Positions 25,308-37,030 are shown, counted from the first letter of the stretch. The stretch is DNA of 64,000 bases from Asticcacaulis sp. SL142 (GCF_026625745.1 NZ_CP113061.1:1389501-1453500), one strand, 5' to 3'. Numbers and translations are program-made. Notes: generated by a model not told the origin, from the sequence alone.

Positions 25308-26132
25308 TTATTTCTTGCCGAACAGACGCGCCCAGAAACCGGGCTTCTTGCTCTGCGTGACGGCTGCCTTGGCGTCCGCGGCGACCTCTTCGACCTTGGC
25401 TTCAATCTTATCAAGCGTCGGCTTGGCGGCCTTGGCGGCTTCGTCGATCTTGGCCTTGGCGTCGTCGATCACGTCTTCGATCTTGGCCTTAGCTTCGTTA
25501 ATGGCAGGCGTTGCCGCCTTTACGGCGTCATCAACCTTATCTTCAACGGCATCGATGACCTTCGCGGCCTGAGCCTTGGCCTTATCGAGCGCCGGTTGGG
25601 CAGCCTTGATCGCGTCGTCGATTTTGTCCTGCGCGGCATCGATCGCCTTTTCGGCCTCTTTTTGAGCCTTGGCGATAACGGGCTTGGCCTTGGCCACAGC
25701 CTTGTCGGTCGCCTTGGTCGCCGTCTTTTTGGCATCCGCCACAGCCGCCTCTACCTTTTTAGTCGCCGCTTTTACGGTCTTTTCGACGTTTTTCTCAGCC
25801 GTCTTTACGACCTTAGCCGCCTTGACTTCGGTCTTGGCTGCGGCTTTGGAAACTTTTTGGGTCTCAGCGACGACTGCCTTTTTGGTGTCGGCCACGATCG
25901 GCTTTACCTCGGCAGCAGCTTTTTTAACCGTCGTCTTCGCGGCGGTTGTCGCTTTCTTGGCGGTAGCCGCCGTTGTCTTGGCTGCCGTCTTGACGGTTTT
26001 CTCAGCACTGGCCACAGCTTTTTCAGCCGCCGCCTTCACGGCCGGAGCCTTGCGCGCGATGGTCTTTTTTACACCGGCATCGGCCGGGATTTCTGTTTCC
26101 GTCGTCGTCTTTTTCGTGGTAGCTCTCGCCAT
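25308..26132 (-). CDS. Ala/Lys-rich repetitive helical protein (histone H1-like N part, LEA/phasin-like C part)
   Basis: 274 residues from the ATG at 26132 (GGGA upstream). The first half is strongly basic with KKA and TAKK repeats like bacterial histone H1-like proteins. The second half is a run of 11-residue-like repeats of Ala, Lys, Asp and Glu (AKAKIEDVIDDAKAKIDEAA) predicted as long amphipathic helices, as in LEA or phasin-like proteins. It ends with the aromatic-basic tail KKPGFWARLFGKK. No signal peptide or membrane segment. Low complexity prevents a family call; roles in DNA binding, desiccation protection or granule coating are all possible. Confidence 0.8.
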   Translation of the reverse strand: MARATTKKTTTETEIPADAGVKKTIARKAPAVKAAAEKAVASAEKTVKTAAKTTAATAKKATTAAKTTVKKAAAEVKPIVADTKKAVVAETQKVSKAAAKTEVKAAKVVKTAEKNVEKTVKAATKKVEAAVADAKKTATKATDKAVAKAKPVIAKAQKEAEKAIDAAQDKIDDAIKAAQPALDKAKAQAAKVIDAVEDKVDDAVKAATPAINEAKAKIEDVIDDAKAKIDEAAKAAKPTLDKIEAKVEEVAADAKAAVTQSKKPGFWARLFGKK

Positions 26133-26228
26133 CAATCTTATCCCATCGCTCAAACGCAGTCGTCGAATCTCCTTAGCCTATCTGACTCTGCGCTCTTAAT
26201 CAATTGCGTACAAAGAACATAAAGCAAC

Positions 26229-27095
26229 ATGACCTACCATCCTCAGCAAATCGTCGCCCGTGGCCCCCGCGCCATTGCCGAAGCCGCAGCCTCAGCCATT
26301 GACGACGACGCCTTCCTCGAAGGGGCGACCTATTCCATCCTTGAGGAGGATGAGGACAAAAACATCTGGCGCATCGATGCCTTTCCAACCACGGAGGAAG
26401 AGTCTGAGCGTTTACAAGAGGTTCTGGCTGATTACGCTGACCTGAAACTCACCACCGAGCAACTGGCCGATGCCGACTGGCTGGCTATGGCGCTGTCGGG
26501 TTTGCCGCCGGTTCGGGCGGGGCGTTTCTTTGTGTACGGCGCTCATGATCGCGGCAAGAGGCCGCTAAGCGCCGTCAATCTGCGCATCGAAGCGGGTGCA
26601 GCGTTTGGTACCGGTCACCACGGCACGACCGTCGGCTGCCTCATGGCGTATAATGATTTGCTTAAAAAATACCGCTTTGAGCGCGTGCTCGATGTCGGCG
26701 CAGGCACCGGCGTTCTGGCCATCGCGGCCGCAAAAACCGGCACCAAATTCGCCGTCGGCACCGATATCGATCCGATCAGCGTTCGCATTTCCAATGAGAA
26801 CACCAAGCTCAATCAGGCCAAGGCCCGCTTTGTGTGGGCCAATGGCCTAAACCACAAAGATGTGCGTCAGGACGCCCCCTATGATCTGGTATTCGCCAAT
26901 ATTCTGGCACGGCCGTTAGTTGGCCTGTCGCACTCGATCCGTGGCGCGCTTAAGCCCGGCGGGATCGTCATTCTGTCCGGCCTTCTGCGCACGCAAGAGC
27001 GCTTCGTCAAGGGCGCTTACCTGTCGCATGGTTTTAAGGTCGTGCGCCGCATCCACCGCGACGCCTGGTGCACGCTGGTGATGCAGAAAGTTTAG
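26229..27095 (+). CDS. prmA: Ribosomal protein L11 methyltransferase PrmA
   Basis: 288 residues. The C-terminal SAM-dependent domain shows [36 protein letters not shown] and the catalytic-region [10 protein letters not shown]. It methylates ribosomal protein L11. The N-terminal part (1-110) is the divergent substrate-recognition domain. Divergent from the Ala/Lys-rich protein gene. Confidence 0.93.
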   Translation: MTYHPQQIVARGPRAIAEAAASAIDDDAFLEGATYSILEEDEDKNIWRIDAFPTTEEESERLQEVLADYADLKLTTEQLADADWLAMALSGLPPVRAGRFFVYGAHDRGKRPLSAVNLRIEAGAAFGTGHHGTTVGCLMAYNDLLKKYRFERVLDVGAGTGVLAIAAAKTGTKFAVGTDIDPISVRISNENTKLNQAKARFVWANGLNHKDVRQDAPYDLVFANILARPLVGLSHSIRGALKPGGIVILSGLLRTQERFVKGAYLSHGFKVVRRIHRDAWCTLVMQKV

Positions 27096-27155
27096 GCGCG
27101 CTTAACCATTCCGCCCAATACTTACTCGCACGGTCAATTGGTGTGAGTTTAGACA

Positions 27156-28244
27156 ATGAAAACGGCAATCTACGGTGCAGGCAAAAGCGGGCGCGTCCTG
27201 TTGGGCGAGATGGCGCAACGCGGCGAAACGGCGGATTTCTTCATTGATGAATTTTCGCCGGAGCCACAAGTCAGCGGCCTGCCCGTCAAGCGCATGGCCG
27301 ATATTGCCGACAAGAGCGATATCCGGCTGATGGTGTCGCTGCATAATGGCACGCCGTCGGCCACTGATATCCATACCTTTCTGGCCGACAGCCTGTCACG
27401 TCAGGGCTTTGGCGAAATCCACCAGTGGCAGGATCTGGCGCTCATCTATCCGGCCCTGATCGATGCGGTTTCAAGCCATAGCGTCAACCCCCATGAACCG
27501 GGCCTGAAAGTCTTTCGCGATATGCTGAGTGATGACATCAGCCGCGACATCCTGGATACCGTCATCGCCTTTCGCCAGGATTTTCAGGGCCCGCTGACGG
27601 GTTTGCCCGATCAATATGCGCCCTATTTTCCGGCGGGGATTGATGTTTTTCGCGGTATAAAGTCCCTTCGGTTTGCCGATTGCGGCGCCTATGATGGCGA
27701 CACGATAGAGAGCGCGCTCAAGAAATCGCCGGTGCCTGTGTCATGGTTTGCGGCGTTTGAGCCCGATCCTGATATTTTTGAGCGCCTGCGCGCACGCATA
27801 GATGGCCTCAAACCTCAGTTTGAAGATACCGATTTCTGGCTGCTGCCATTCGGGGCGTGGTCAAAGAATGATGTGCTGAAATTCAACGCCCTCAATACGG
27901 TGTGCAGTTCGTTCATGATTGGCGTTGAGACCGCGCCGGTCACGATTTCCGTACCGGTGGTGTCGCTGGATGCGACCTTGAGCGCATCACCTCCGAACTT
28001 CATCAAGATGGATATCGAGGGGGCCGAGATCGAAGCGATCACTGGTGCGCGCCACATTATTGAGACCTACCGCCCGACACTGGCCCTCAGTATCTATCAC
28101 CTGTCCCATCATCTGTGGGAAATCCCGGCGATGATCAAAAGCTATTATCCGGGCTATGAGATGTACCTGCGTCACCACTCAGCGTTTGTGCCCGATACGG
28201 TGCTTTATTGCCTCGCGCCTGATGGGCCCAAGATTAAGGGCTAA
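27156..28244 (+). CDS. FkbM-family methyltransferase
   Basis: 362 residues. The N-terminal 80 residues look like a small Rossmann domain (KTAIYGAGKSGRVLLGEMA). From about 165 there is an FkbM methyltransferase domain (RFADCGAYDGDT, FEPDPDIFERL, FIKMDIEGAEIEAITGA). Such enzymes methylate hydroxyls on glycans or metabolites, with SAM as donor. Acceptor unknown. Its final 4 nt overlap the convergent gene at 28241. Confidence 0.87.
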   Translation: MKTAIYGAGKSGRVLLGEMAQRGETADFFIDEFSPEPQVSGLPVKRMADIADKSDIRLMVSLHNGTPSATDIHTFLADSLSRQGFGEIHQWQDLALIYPALIDAVSSHSVNPHEPGLKVFRDMLSDDISRDILDTVIAFRQDFQGPLTGLPDQYAPYFPAGIDVFRGIKSLRFADCGAYDGDTIESALKKSPVPVSWFAAFEPDPDIFERLRARIDGLKPQFEDTDFWLLPFGAWSKNDVLKFNALNTVCSSFMIGVETAPVTISVPVVSLDATLSASPPNFIKMDIEGAEIEAITGARHIIETYRPTLALSIYHLSHHLWEIPAMIKSYYPGYEMYLRHHSAFVPDTVLYCLAPDGPKIKG

Positions 28245-28780
28245 CGGCCAAGCTTAAGCGCCTTTTTCGCCTGCCGCGCCACCTTCTTTTTCCAGCGTTC
28301 CTGAGCGTAGTGCATCTGCCATTCGGTGACATCCAGATCCGGTTGAGGACCGCCGCCTTCATCATGATACTGACCGTCCCAAGGTTCTGGCCGCAGACGA
28401 AACTGCAACGGCCATACACCTTGGCGCGGACGCCCGCAAACCGTGCAGTATTTCGGCAAATGAAATCTTGTCCACCTTGACCAGCCATCGGTTGAGATAT
28501 TCGTCTCGCAACGCGGACAAAGGCTGAAAGCATAGACTGCAAACAGCATCCAACCCACCGCAAAACAGGCTGCGGTGACTTCCAGCCCGTTTTCATTCAG
28601 GTAAAATCGGCTTCCCAGATGGGCTAACAATATCAGCCCCATTATAAAAACGCGGCTGAACATAAATGTCCAGACTATGCAAATCGCCGTAGCGATTAAC
28701 ACCCATACATGATCAGTGCTGAACATGCTCATATTGATAAGCATAAAACCCGACAACAGGAATAAAGCCGGATATCTCAT
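28241..28780 (-). CDS. Membrane protein with a zinc-ribbon-like segment
   Basis: 179 residues. Three hydrophobic segments (ALFLLSGFMLINMSMF, VWVLIATAICIVWTFMF, VTAACFAVGWMLFAVYAF) precede a Cys4 pair, CPRCETN and CTVCGRP, likely a zinc ribbon on the cytoplasmic side. The C-terminal tail is basic. No family recognised. The gene is somewhat poorer in G+C than its neighbours. Confidence 0.75.
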   Translation of the reverse strand: MRYPALFLLSGFMLINMSMFSTDHVWVLIATAICIVWTFMFSRVFIMGLILLAHLGSRFYLNENGLEVTAACFAVGWMLFAVYAFSLCPRCETNISTDGWSRWTRFHLPKYCTVCGRPRQGVWPLQFRLRPEPWDGQYHDEGGGPQPDLDVTEWQMHYAQERWKKKVARQAKKALKLGR

Positions 28781-28891
28781 AATCCCCCCTCTAAAACCTT
28801 TATACCTTAACCCAGCTTACATTAGGCATCTTTGAAACCCAATTTCAAAGGTCTATATGTTCGGGATAGCCCTTTAAACCCGAGTCCCGCC

Positions 28892-30721
28892 ATGCCCGCA
28901 GACACCGCCTTTCAGACCTTTGATGTCACCACCCATCCGACGCAGGGGATAACCCATGTCGCGGCCTTGCGTGCGCAGATGACCGCACTTGGGCTGTACG
29001 GCTTTATCATCCCCCATGAGGATGAGCATCAGAACGAATACCTGCCCGACGCCAATGAACGTCTGGCGTGGGTGTCGGGCTTTACCGGATCGGCCGGGGC
29101 AGCGATCGTGTTTCAGGATAAGGCGATCCTGTTTGCCGATGGGCGATATACGCTGCAATCGCGCGAGCAGACCGATCCGTCAGTGTTCAGCGTTGAAGAT
29201 TTTAACGGCATGGCGTCACTGGCCGAACACATCCTTAAAGCGCCCAAAGGGTCAGTCATCGGCTATGATCCGGCCCTGCACAGCCCCGATGGCCTGAAAA
29301 CCCTCAAAGCCGCCGCCGATCAGGCGGGCCTGACACTAAAGGCCACATCGCCCAATCCGCTTGATCTGGCATGGGGAGAGGCCCGCCCTGCCCAACCCGC
29401 CGCCCCGGTTGTGCCGCACCCGCTTGAATTTGCGGGGATATCCTCTGCCGACAAACGCCACGGCCTTGCCGACACTTTGAAAGCCAAGGGTGCCAAGGCG
29501 GCCCTGATAACCGCCCCGTCATCGCTGGCCTGGCTGTTCAATATTCGCGGCGGCGATGTCATCCGCTCGCCATTACCGCTGGGTCAGGCGATCCTGTTCG
29601 ATGATGGCTGCGCGCAGATTTTCCTTGAACCGGCTAAGGTGACCGAGGGTCTGGGTGAGTGGCTGGGCAATGAGGTTTCGCTGCTGACGCCTGCCGATAT
29701 TGCATCGGCTCTGGCTGACCTTAACGGCCAAAACGTCATGGTCGATCCGGCCATTTCCTCGGCCTTCTGGTTTGAGGCCCTGACCTCGGCCGGTGCCACC
29801 ACCGTTCCCGCCGATGACATCTGCGCTTTGCCCCGCGCATGCAAGAACGAGGTCGAAATCAAAGGCACCGCCGCCGCCCATATCCGCGACGGCGCGATTT
29901 TATCGGCCTTCCTGTACTGGGTCGCCACAGAGGCACAAACCACACTGCCGTCAGAAATCGAAGTGGCGCAGAAATTGGAATCGCTTCGCATCGCCTCTGG
30001 CCGCGTCAAAGACCTGTCGTTCGACACGATTTCGGGGTTCGGCCCGCACGGCGCCCTGCCCCACTACCGCGTCACTACGGCCTCCGATATCCGCATCGCC
30101 AAGGGCAATTTACTGCTGGTCGATTCCGGTGCGCAATCTGAGGACGGCACCACCGATGTCACTCGCACTATGGCGATCGGTGAACCAAGCCCTGAGCACA
30201 AGCGCATGTTCACCCTGGTGCTCAAAGGCCATATCGCGCTGGCGACCGTGCGTTTTCCTGCGGGGACGACGGGCACGCATCTGGACGTTCTGGCGCGCCA
30301 ATATCTGTGGGCCGGCGGGTTTGATTATGATCACGGCACCGGCCACGGCGTCGGCGTCTATCTGGGCGTCCACGAAGGCCCGCAGCGGATTTCAAAGACC
30401 CTCAACCGCTATCCGTTGCAAACCGGCATGATCGTCTCCAATGAGCCCGGTTTTTACAAAACCGGCGAGTTCGGCATCCGGATTGAGAACCTGCAATATG
30501 TGACCAAAGCCACACCCATCGACGGCGGCGAACGCCCCATGCACGGGTTTGAGAACCTGACGTGGGCGCCGATTGACCGCAACCTGATCGAGGTTTCGCT
30601 GCTGAGTGAGGCTGAACGCGCCTATATGGACGCCTACCACGCCAAGACCTTTGACCTGCTCAAAGACCTCGTCGCCCCCGACGTCCGCGAGTGGCTTAAA
30701 ACGGTATGCGCCCCGCTCTAA
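28892..30721 (+). CDS. Xaa-Pro aminopeptidase (M24B, PepP-like)
   Basis: 609 residues from the ATG at 28892. The longer TTG-started form (28832) adds 20 residues with no family match. Two creatinase-type N domains are followed by a pita-bread catalytic domain with the five metal ligands in LLVDSGAQ, TTDVTRT, GTGHGVGVYLGVHEGP, NEPGFY and GIRIENL. It cleaves X-Pro bonds of peptides in the cytoplasm. The length matches the long APP1-like subfamily. Confidence 0.92.
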   Translation: MPADTAFQTFDVTTHPTQGITHVAALRAQMTALGLYGFIIPHEDEHQNEYLPDANERLAWVSGFTGSAGAAIVFQDKAILFADGRYTLQSREQTDPSVFSVEDFNGMASLAEHILKAPKGSVIGYDPALHSPDGLKTLKAAADQAGLTLKATSPNPLDLAWGEARPAQPAAPVVPHPLEFAGISSADKRHGLADTLKAKGAKAALITAPSSLAWLFNIRGGDVIRSPLPLGQAILFDDGCAQIFLEPAKVTEGLGEWLGNEVSLLTPADIASALADLNGQNVMVDPAISSAFWFEALTSAGATTVPADDICALPRACKNEVEIKGTAAAHIRDGAILSAFLYWVATEAQTTLPSEIEVAQKLESLRIASGRVKDLSFDTISGFGPHGALPHYRVTTASDIRIAKGNLLLVDSGAQSEDGTTDVTRTMAIGEPSPEHKRMFTLVLKGHIALATVRFPAGTTGTHLDVLARQYLWAGGFDYDHGTGHGVGVYLGVHEGPQRISKTLNRYPLQTGMIVSNEPGFYKTGEFGIRIENLQYVTKATPIDGGERPMHGFENLTWAPIDRNLIEVSLLSEAERAYMDAYHAKTFDLLKDLVAPDVREWLKTVCAPL

Positions 30722-30725
30722 AAAT

Positions 30726-30764
30726 CCCCTCTCCCGCTTGCGGGGAGAGGGTTAGGGTGAGGGG
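30726..30764 (-). repeat. C/G-rich intergenic hairpin repeat, copy 2
   Basis: Inverted copy of the element at 3249-3287. Arms CCCTCTCCCGC / GCGGGGAGAGGG are followed by TTAGGGTGAGGG. It lies directly after the peptidase stop and 2 nt from the end of the convergent gene at 30767, so it may act as a transcript end. Confidence 0.75.
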
Positions 30765-30766
30765 GA

Positions 30767-31120
30767 TTATAAAGATTTATCCAGATCCACCCTCATTTCT
30801 CGAACGATCTCATCTCTGGTAACAGAGAATTTTTCAGTCGCCTCGTTATCAAAGAATTTTGCAGAAATGGTCACTATTTTCTGAGGTGCCACCAGCTTTA
30901 ACCGCTGATGCCAATATACCACCTTTTGTCGGTTTTCCTGCGAACTACTCACGACGCTATTCTGCAATGCCTCGACATAACCTGCATATACCGTCAGCTT
31001 TTCTCGGTATCTAAATTGCCGTTTGTCAAACCTATCTTTCAAATAGGTTGTTAGTAGTGAACCGATACCCAAGCCGCCAATTAGCGTAATTAAAGTGCTG
31101 ACGATTTGTTCCGTTTCCAT
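30767..31120 (-). CDS. Small membrane-anchored protein of unknown function
   Basis: 117 residues with one N-terminal hydrophobic segment (IVSTLITLIGGLGIGSLLTTYL) and a basic helical remainder (KDRFDKRQFRYREKLTVYAG). Base composition and codon use are clearly more A/T-rich than the flanking genes, and it lies between two repeat elements, suggesting later acquisition. No family recognised. Confidence 0.65.
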   Translation of the reverse strand: METEQIVSTLITLIGGLGIGSLLTTYLKDRFDKRQFRYREKLTVYAGYVEALQNSVVSSSQENRQKVVYWHQRLKLVAPQKIVTISAKFFDNEATEKFSVTRDEIVREMRVDLDKSL

Positions 31121-31125
31121 ATTCT

Positions 31126-31875
31126 CTACCCTCGCCCGTACAGCGGCATATTGGTCGCCATGATGGTCACGAATGGCATATTGGCCTCCGGTGGCAGGCC
31201 CGCCATATGCACCACCGTACTGGCCACATGGGCCACATCCATCCGCGGCTCAGACCGGATAGTGCCATCGGCCTGTAGCACGCCTGATGCCATCGCTTCA
31301 GACATATCAGTAACCGCATTGCCGATATCGATCTGGGCCGCCGTGATGCCAAATGCACGTCCATCGAGGATGATCGATTTGGTCAGGCCCGTTACGGCGT
31401 GCTTTGACATCACATAGGGCGCGGCATGGGGCCGTGGCGCATAGGCCGAAATCGAGCCGTTATTGATGATCCGCCCACCTTGTGGGGTTTGTGATTTCAT
31501 GGCCCGTACGGCTTCGCGCGCGCATAACATAGTACCGGTGACATTGGTGTCGATGACGGCCCTGGCCTGCGCCCAGTCGAGGTCTTCGAGGGGTACTGCG
31601 GGGGCACTCACCCCCGCATTGTTGAACAACATATCGACACGCCCAAAGCGGGTGATCGTTTGGTCAAACAGGCCGGCAACCGAAGCTTCATAAGTGACAT
31701 CGGTGGGGATACACAGGATATCGCCCGCACATAAGTCTGCGGTGTCTTTAAGCGCCTCCGCCCGCCGACCGGCCAGCCCCAGCGACCAGCCGGCCTGCGA
31801 TAAAGCGACCGCAACCGCGCGGCCTATGCCGCTGCCCGCACCCGTGATGACGGCGATTTTCAGTTTCAGTTCCAT
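31126..31875 (-). CDS. Short-chain dehydrogenase/reductase
   Basis: 249 residues from the ATG at 31875. NAD(P) motif [16 protein letters not shown], and the catalytic Ser-Tyr-Lys in INNGSISAY and [11 protein letters not shown]. Classical SDR fold in the cytoplasm; substrate unknown. It ends 6 nt before the small membrane protein gene, on the same strand. A repeat pair lies upstream. Confidence 0.87.
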   Translation of the reverse strand: MELKLKIAVITGAGSGIGRAVAVALSQAGWSLGLAGRRAEALKDTADLCAGDILCIPTDVTYEASVAGLFDQTITRFGRVDMLFNNAGVSAPAVPLEDLDWAQARAVIDTNVTGTMLCAREAVRAMKSQTPQGGRIINNGSISAYAPRPHAAPYVMSKHAVTGLTKSIILDGRAFGITAAQIDIGNAVTDMSEAMASGVLQADGTIRSEPRMDVAHVASTVVHMAGLPPEANMPFVTIMATNMPLYGRG

Positions 31876-31883
31876 ACCTATGT

Positions 31884-31946
31884 TTACCCCCTCTAAGCGC
31901 AAATCAATGATTTGCACTTAGCTCCCCCTCCAAGAGGGGGAGTTCT
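31884..31946 (-). repeat. Intergenic palindromic element, unit 3 (inverted)
   Basis: 63 bp. On the + strand it begins TTACCCCCTCT and ends AGGGGGAGTTCT. Inner arms GCAAATCA / TGATTTGC differ in sequence from units 1, 2 and 4 but still pair. It faces unit 4 head to head, 15 bp apart. Confidence 0.8.
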
Positions 31947-31961
31947 AAAAAACAATCTCCA

Positions 31962-32023
31962 AGAACTCCCCCTCTTGGAGGGGGAGCTTTCAGGGACGCT
32001 GGCGTCACTGAAAGAGGGGGTAA
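31962..32023 (+). repeat. Intergenic palindromic element, unit 4 (forward)
   Basis: 62 bp, AGAACTCCCCCTCTTGGAG to AGAGGGGGTAA, with inner arms TTTCAG / CTGAAA and GACGC / GCGTC. It ends 6 nt before the ligA stop, so its hairpins may also define the 3' end of the ligA transcript. Confidence 0.8.
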
Positions 32024-32029
32024 ACGGCT

Positions 32030-34204
<2,175 letters not shown>

Positions 34205-34226
34205 TTACAGGAGACGAGAGGTTTTA

Positions 34227-35936
34227 TCACCCCCGCACCAGCGCATGGGCGGCGGCGCGGGCGGCTTCGGTGATCTCCGCCCCCGACAGCATCCGCGCCA
34301 GTTCTTCAAGGGTTTCATCTTTAGATAGCTCGACGACTGAGGAGCGTACCCCCTCGCCCGCATCGGCCTTTGAGACCTTCAGGTGCTGATCGCCACGGGC
34401 GGCCACCTGCGGGCTGTGGGTCACCACAATCACCTGCGACGCTTGCGCCAGTTTTTTCAGACGCAAACCGACCGCGTCCGCGACCGCGCCACCGACACCC
34501 TGATCGACCTCATCGAAGATCATCACCGGCCCCTTGGCATCGACGCCGCCCTTGGTCGCCAGTGCCGCCTTAAGCGCCAGGGCAAAGCGCGCCAGTTCGC
34601 CGCCAGACGCAATCGCCGCCATGCCGCCCCACTCCGCCCCCGGATTGGTCTTGACCTCAAACGCGATCTGATCGCCGCCATTAGAGCCATAGCGCTCGAC
34701 CTCCAACGGCGTCATCGCCACCCGGAATCGCGCCTTATCAAGTTTAAGCGGCGTCAGTTCAGCCATAACAGCGTGGCTTAAGGTCTCCGCCGCCTGCGCA
34801 CGTTGCGCCCGCAAGGCTTCAACCGCGAGGTGGAAAACGCTTTCGGCATCCTTAATCCTGGCAGCCAGTTTCTTCAGATGCGACTCGGCATCCTCGATCT
34901 GGTTGAGGTGATGGGCCATGCGCACCCGCTCTTTGGGCAGATCCTCGACCAGCACATTCAGCTTTCGCGCCATGCCGCGCAGGGCAAACAGCCGCTCCTC
35001 GACCCGGTCGAGCTTGCCCGGTTCGACATCGAGCGCATCGGCCGCCGCGTCCATCAGGGCCAGAGCTTCGTCGGCGGCAATCAGGGTACGATCGAGCGCC
35101 TCAGCGGCTGCCGACAGGCGTTTTAATACCTCATGTTCTCCGCTCGCCCCGGCCTGAGCCGCGCGGGTGCGGGCATGATCCAGCGCCCGAAACGCCTTAG
35201 CCAGTTGCTGCGACAGCCGATCGCCGCCGACAGCGGTACGCGCCTCGGTAATGTCTTCCAGCGCCCGCTCCGACGCCCCAAGCAAGGCACGCTCAGACGC
35301 CATCTGCGCCTCTTCGTCGGCCTGCGGGTTTAAGCGCTCCAACTCCTGCAAGCGCAGGGTAAGCGCCTCGATTTCCGACGCATCGGCCTGCGCCTTTTTA
35401 TGCAGATCGCGGTACTCGTCTTTCAGTGCCTTAAGCGCCTTAAACGCCGTTTGCACCTCGGCCAGATAGGTGGCACAGCCACCATAATTATCGAGCATGG
35501 CGCCGTGGGTCTTAGGGTCGAGCAAGCCGACCGTCTCGTGCTGACCGTGGACCTCCAGCAGGCTGTCACCAAGCGCTTTGAGCACGCTGACGCTGACCGA
35601 CTGATCATTGACAAAGGCTTTGGAGCGGCCATCGCGGCTGATGACCCGGCGCAGCAACAGAGGCTCACCGGCTTCTAGTGCAAGGCCTTTGTCTTCCAGA
35701 AATTCATAGAGGGATGATGTGCCCGCGATCTCAAATTCCGCCGTCACGGCGGCCTGCGGCGCACCGGCACGGATCAGGCCAACGTCAGCGCGCGCACCCG
35801 TCGCCAGCCCCAGCGAGTCCAGAATGATTGATTTTCCCGCCCCGGTTTCACCCGTCAGAACACTTAAGCCCGACCGGATATCCAGATCCAGCCGGTCAAC
35901 CAGAACCACATCCTGTATCGTCAGGCGAGTAAGCAT
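34227..35936 (-). CDS. recN: DNA repair protein RecN
   Basis: 569 residues, SMC-like. Walker A in LTGETGAGKSIILDSLGL, Walker B in MIFDEVDQGVGGAVADAVG, signature IASGGELARFALALK, and long coiled-coil arms between. It acts in double-strand break repair. The ATG at 35936 gives MLTRLTIQDVVLVDRLDL, the family N terminus. It lies between bamD and ligA, a common alphaproteobacterial order. Confidence 0.95.
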   Translation of the reverse strand: MLTRLTIQDVVLVDRLDLDIRSGLSVLTGETGAGKSIILDSLGLATGARADVGLIRAGAPQAAVTAEFEIAGTSSLYEFLEDKGLALEAGEPLLLRRVISRDGRSKAFVNDQSVSVSVLKALGDSLLEVHGQHETVGLLDPKTHGAMLDNYGGCATYLAEVQTAFKALKALKDEYRDLHKKAQADASEIEALTLRLQELERLNPQADEEAQMASERALLGASERALEDITEARTAVGGDRLSQQLAKAFRALDHARTRAAQAGASGEHEVLKRLSAAAEALDRTLIAADEALALMDAAADALDVEPGKLDRVEERLFALRGMARKLNVLVEDLPKERVRMAHHLNQIEDAESHLKKLAARIKDAESVFHLAVEALRAQRAQAAETLSHAVMAELTPLKLDKARFRVAMTPLEVERYGSNGGDQIAFEVKTNPGAEWGGMAAIASGGELARFALALKAALATKGGVDAKGPVMIFDEVDQGVGGAVADAVGLRLKKLAQASQVIVVTHSPQVAARGDQHLKVSKADAGEGVRSSVVELSKDETLEELARMLSGAEITEAARAAAHALVRG

Positions 35937-35945
35937 ATAGACCAC

Positions 35946-35980
35946 TAAAAAAGGCGGGTTCCAAAACGGTCCCGCCTTTA
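35946..35980 (-). terminator. Terminator of bamD
   Basis: Arms AAAGGCGGG / CCCGCCTTT (35950-35958, 35971-35979) followed on the - strand by a run of T. It lies 31 nt after the bamD stop and just before recN. Confidence 0.85.
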
Positions 35981-36010
35981 TCGAATCATGACAGGCCGCT
36001 CAGCCCCTAT

Positions 36011-36919
36011 TTAAAGCGGAGTGATGCGGCTTAGCCAGCTTTTTTTCTTCTTTTGTTCTTTTTCTGGTGCCGCGGTCTCAACCTTCTTGGCGTCGGGATC
36101 GGGGGCCACCGCCAGGGTCTGTCCACGCGACTGCATCAGCTTATAGGCTTCGTTGTACCAGAACTCACCGGGGAAGTTATGGCCCAGCACAGCCGCATTG
36201 CGGTTGGCTTCGTCGGTCAAGCCCAGCACCAGATTGGTTTCGACCAGACGATAAAGCGCCTCCGGCGTATGGCTGGTGGTCTGGTATCTGTCGATGACGG
36301 TGCGGAAGCGACCGGCGGCGGCCAGAGGCTGGTTCTGGTTCAGGTAATAACGCCCGATTTCCATTTCCTTGCCCGCCAACTGATCGGCGACCATGTCGAG
36401 TTTCAGGCGCGCATCCTTGGCATATTCAGAATTGGGGTAACGCAGGATCACATCGCGCAGCAAGGTTTGGGCCTGCACCGTATAGGCCTGATCCCGGCCA
36501 ACATCGACGATCTGCTCGAAATAGTTATTGGCCTTCATATAGTAGGCATAGGGCGTGAGCGGCGAGCCCGGATAAAGCTGAATGAAGTGATCGGCCGCCG
36601 TATTGGATTCCTCATAACGATTGGCCATGTAGTTGGCATAGATCGTCATGACGATGGCACGGCGCGACCATTCCGAATAGGGGTGCTGACGCTCAACTTC
36701 CTCGAAATAGGAAACGGCCTCGTTCCAGCTTTTTTCGTCCAGGCGCTTCATACCGGTGGCGTAAAGCTGCTCAACCGGGCGTTCTTCGTACACCAGTTGC
36801 GTACGCGCGGGCTTTTTACCGGCACAGGCACTCAGGCCGCCGATGGCAAGGCTGGCCAGCACAATAGCGGCAATAGCTTTTTTGGAAACAAGCTTGGTCT
36901 TGGTAGGCGTCACGCGCAT
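36011..36919 (-). CDS. bamD: Outer membrane assembly lipoprotein BamD
   Basis: 302 residues. Lipoprotein signal with lipobox LSAC (Cys about 32), then tetratricopeptide-like repeats (SYFEEVERQHPYSEWSRRA, HFIQLYPGSPLTPYAYYM). With BamA it inserts beta-barrel proteins into the outer membrane. The C-terminal tail is Lys-rich (KEQKKKKSWLSRITPL). It sits in the order lpxC-bamD-recN usual for alphaproteobacteria. Confidence 0.95.
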   Translation of the reverse strand: MRVTPTKTKLVSKKAIAAIVLASLAIGGLSACAGKKPARTQLVYEERPVEQLYATGMKRLDEKSWNEAVSYFEEVERQHPYSEWSRRAIVMTIYANYMANRYEESNTAADHFIQLYPGSPLTPYAYYMKANNYFEQIVDVGRDQAYTVQAQTLLRDVILRYPNSEYAKDARLKLDMVADQLAGKEMEIGRYYLNQNQPLAAAGRFRTVIDRYQTTSHTPEALYRLVETNLVLGLTDEANRNAAVLGHNFPGEFWYNEAYKLMQSRGQTLAVAPDPDAKKVETAAPEKEQKKKKSWLSRITPL

Positions 36920-37030
36920 ATGTCCCTAGTTCTTGGCCTTAGTTGCTCACAGGCCCGGACGTAAACGACCGGAATCCCCCAATGGACACTTACACGAGGC
37001 GGTTTAAATAGCCAACAGCCTTATTAAGGC

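Noticed and set aside
25251-26222. 323-residue Gly/Leu/Arg-rich frame opposite the Ala/Lys-rich protein gene
   Set aside because: The repeats are the complement of AAG/GCC codons; the - strand gene has a start, ribosome site and terminator.
30767-32023. Genomic island bounded by repeats
   Set aside because: The repeats on the two sides are of different families and no integrase, tRNA or direct repeat is present; only the one small gene looks atypical.
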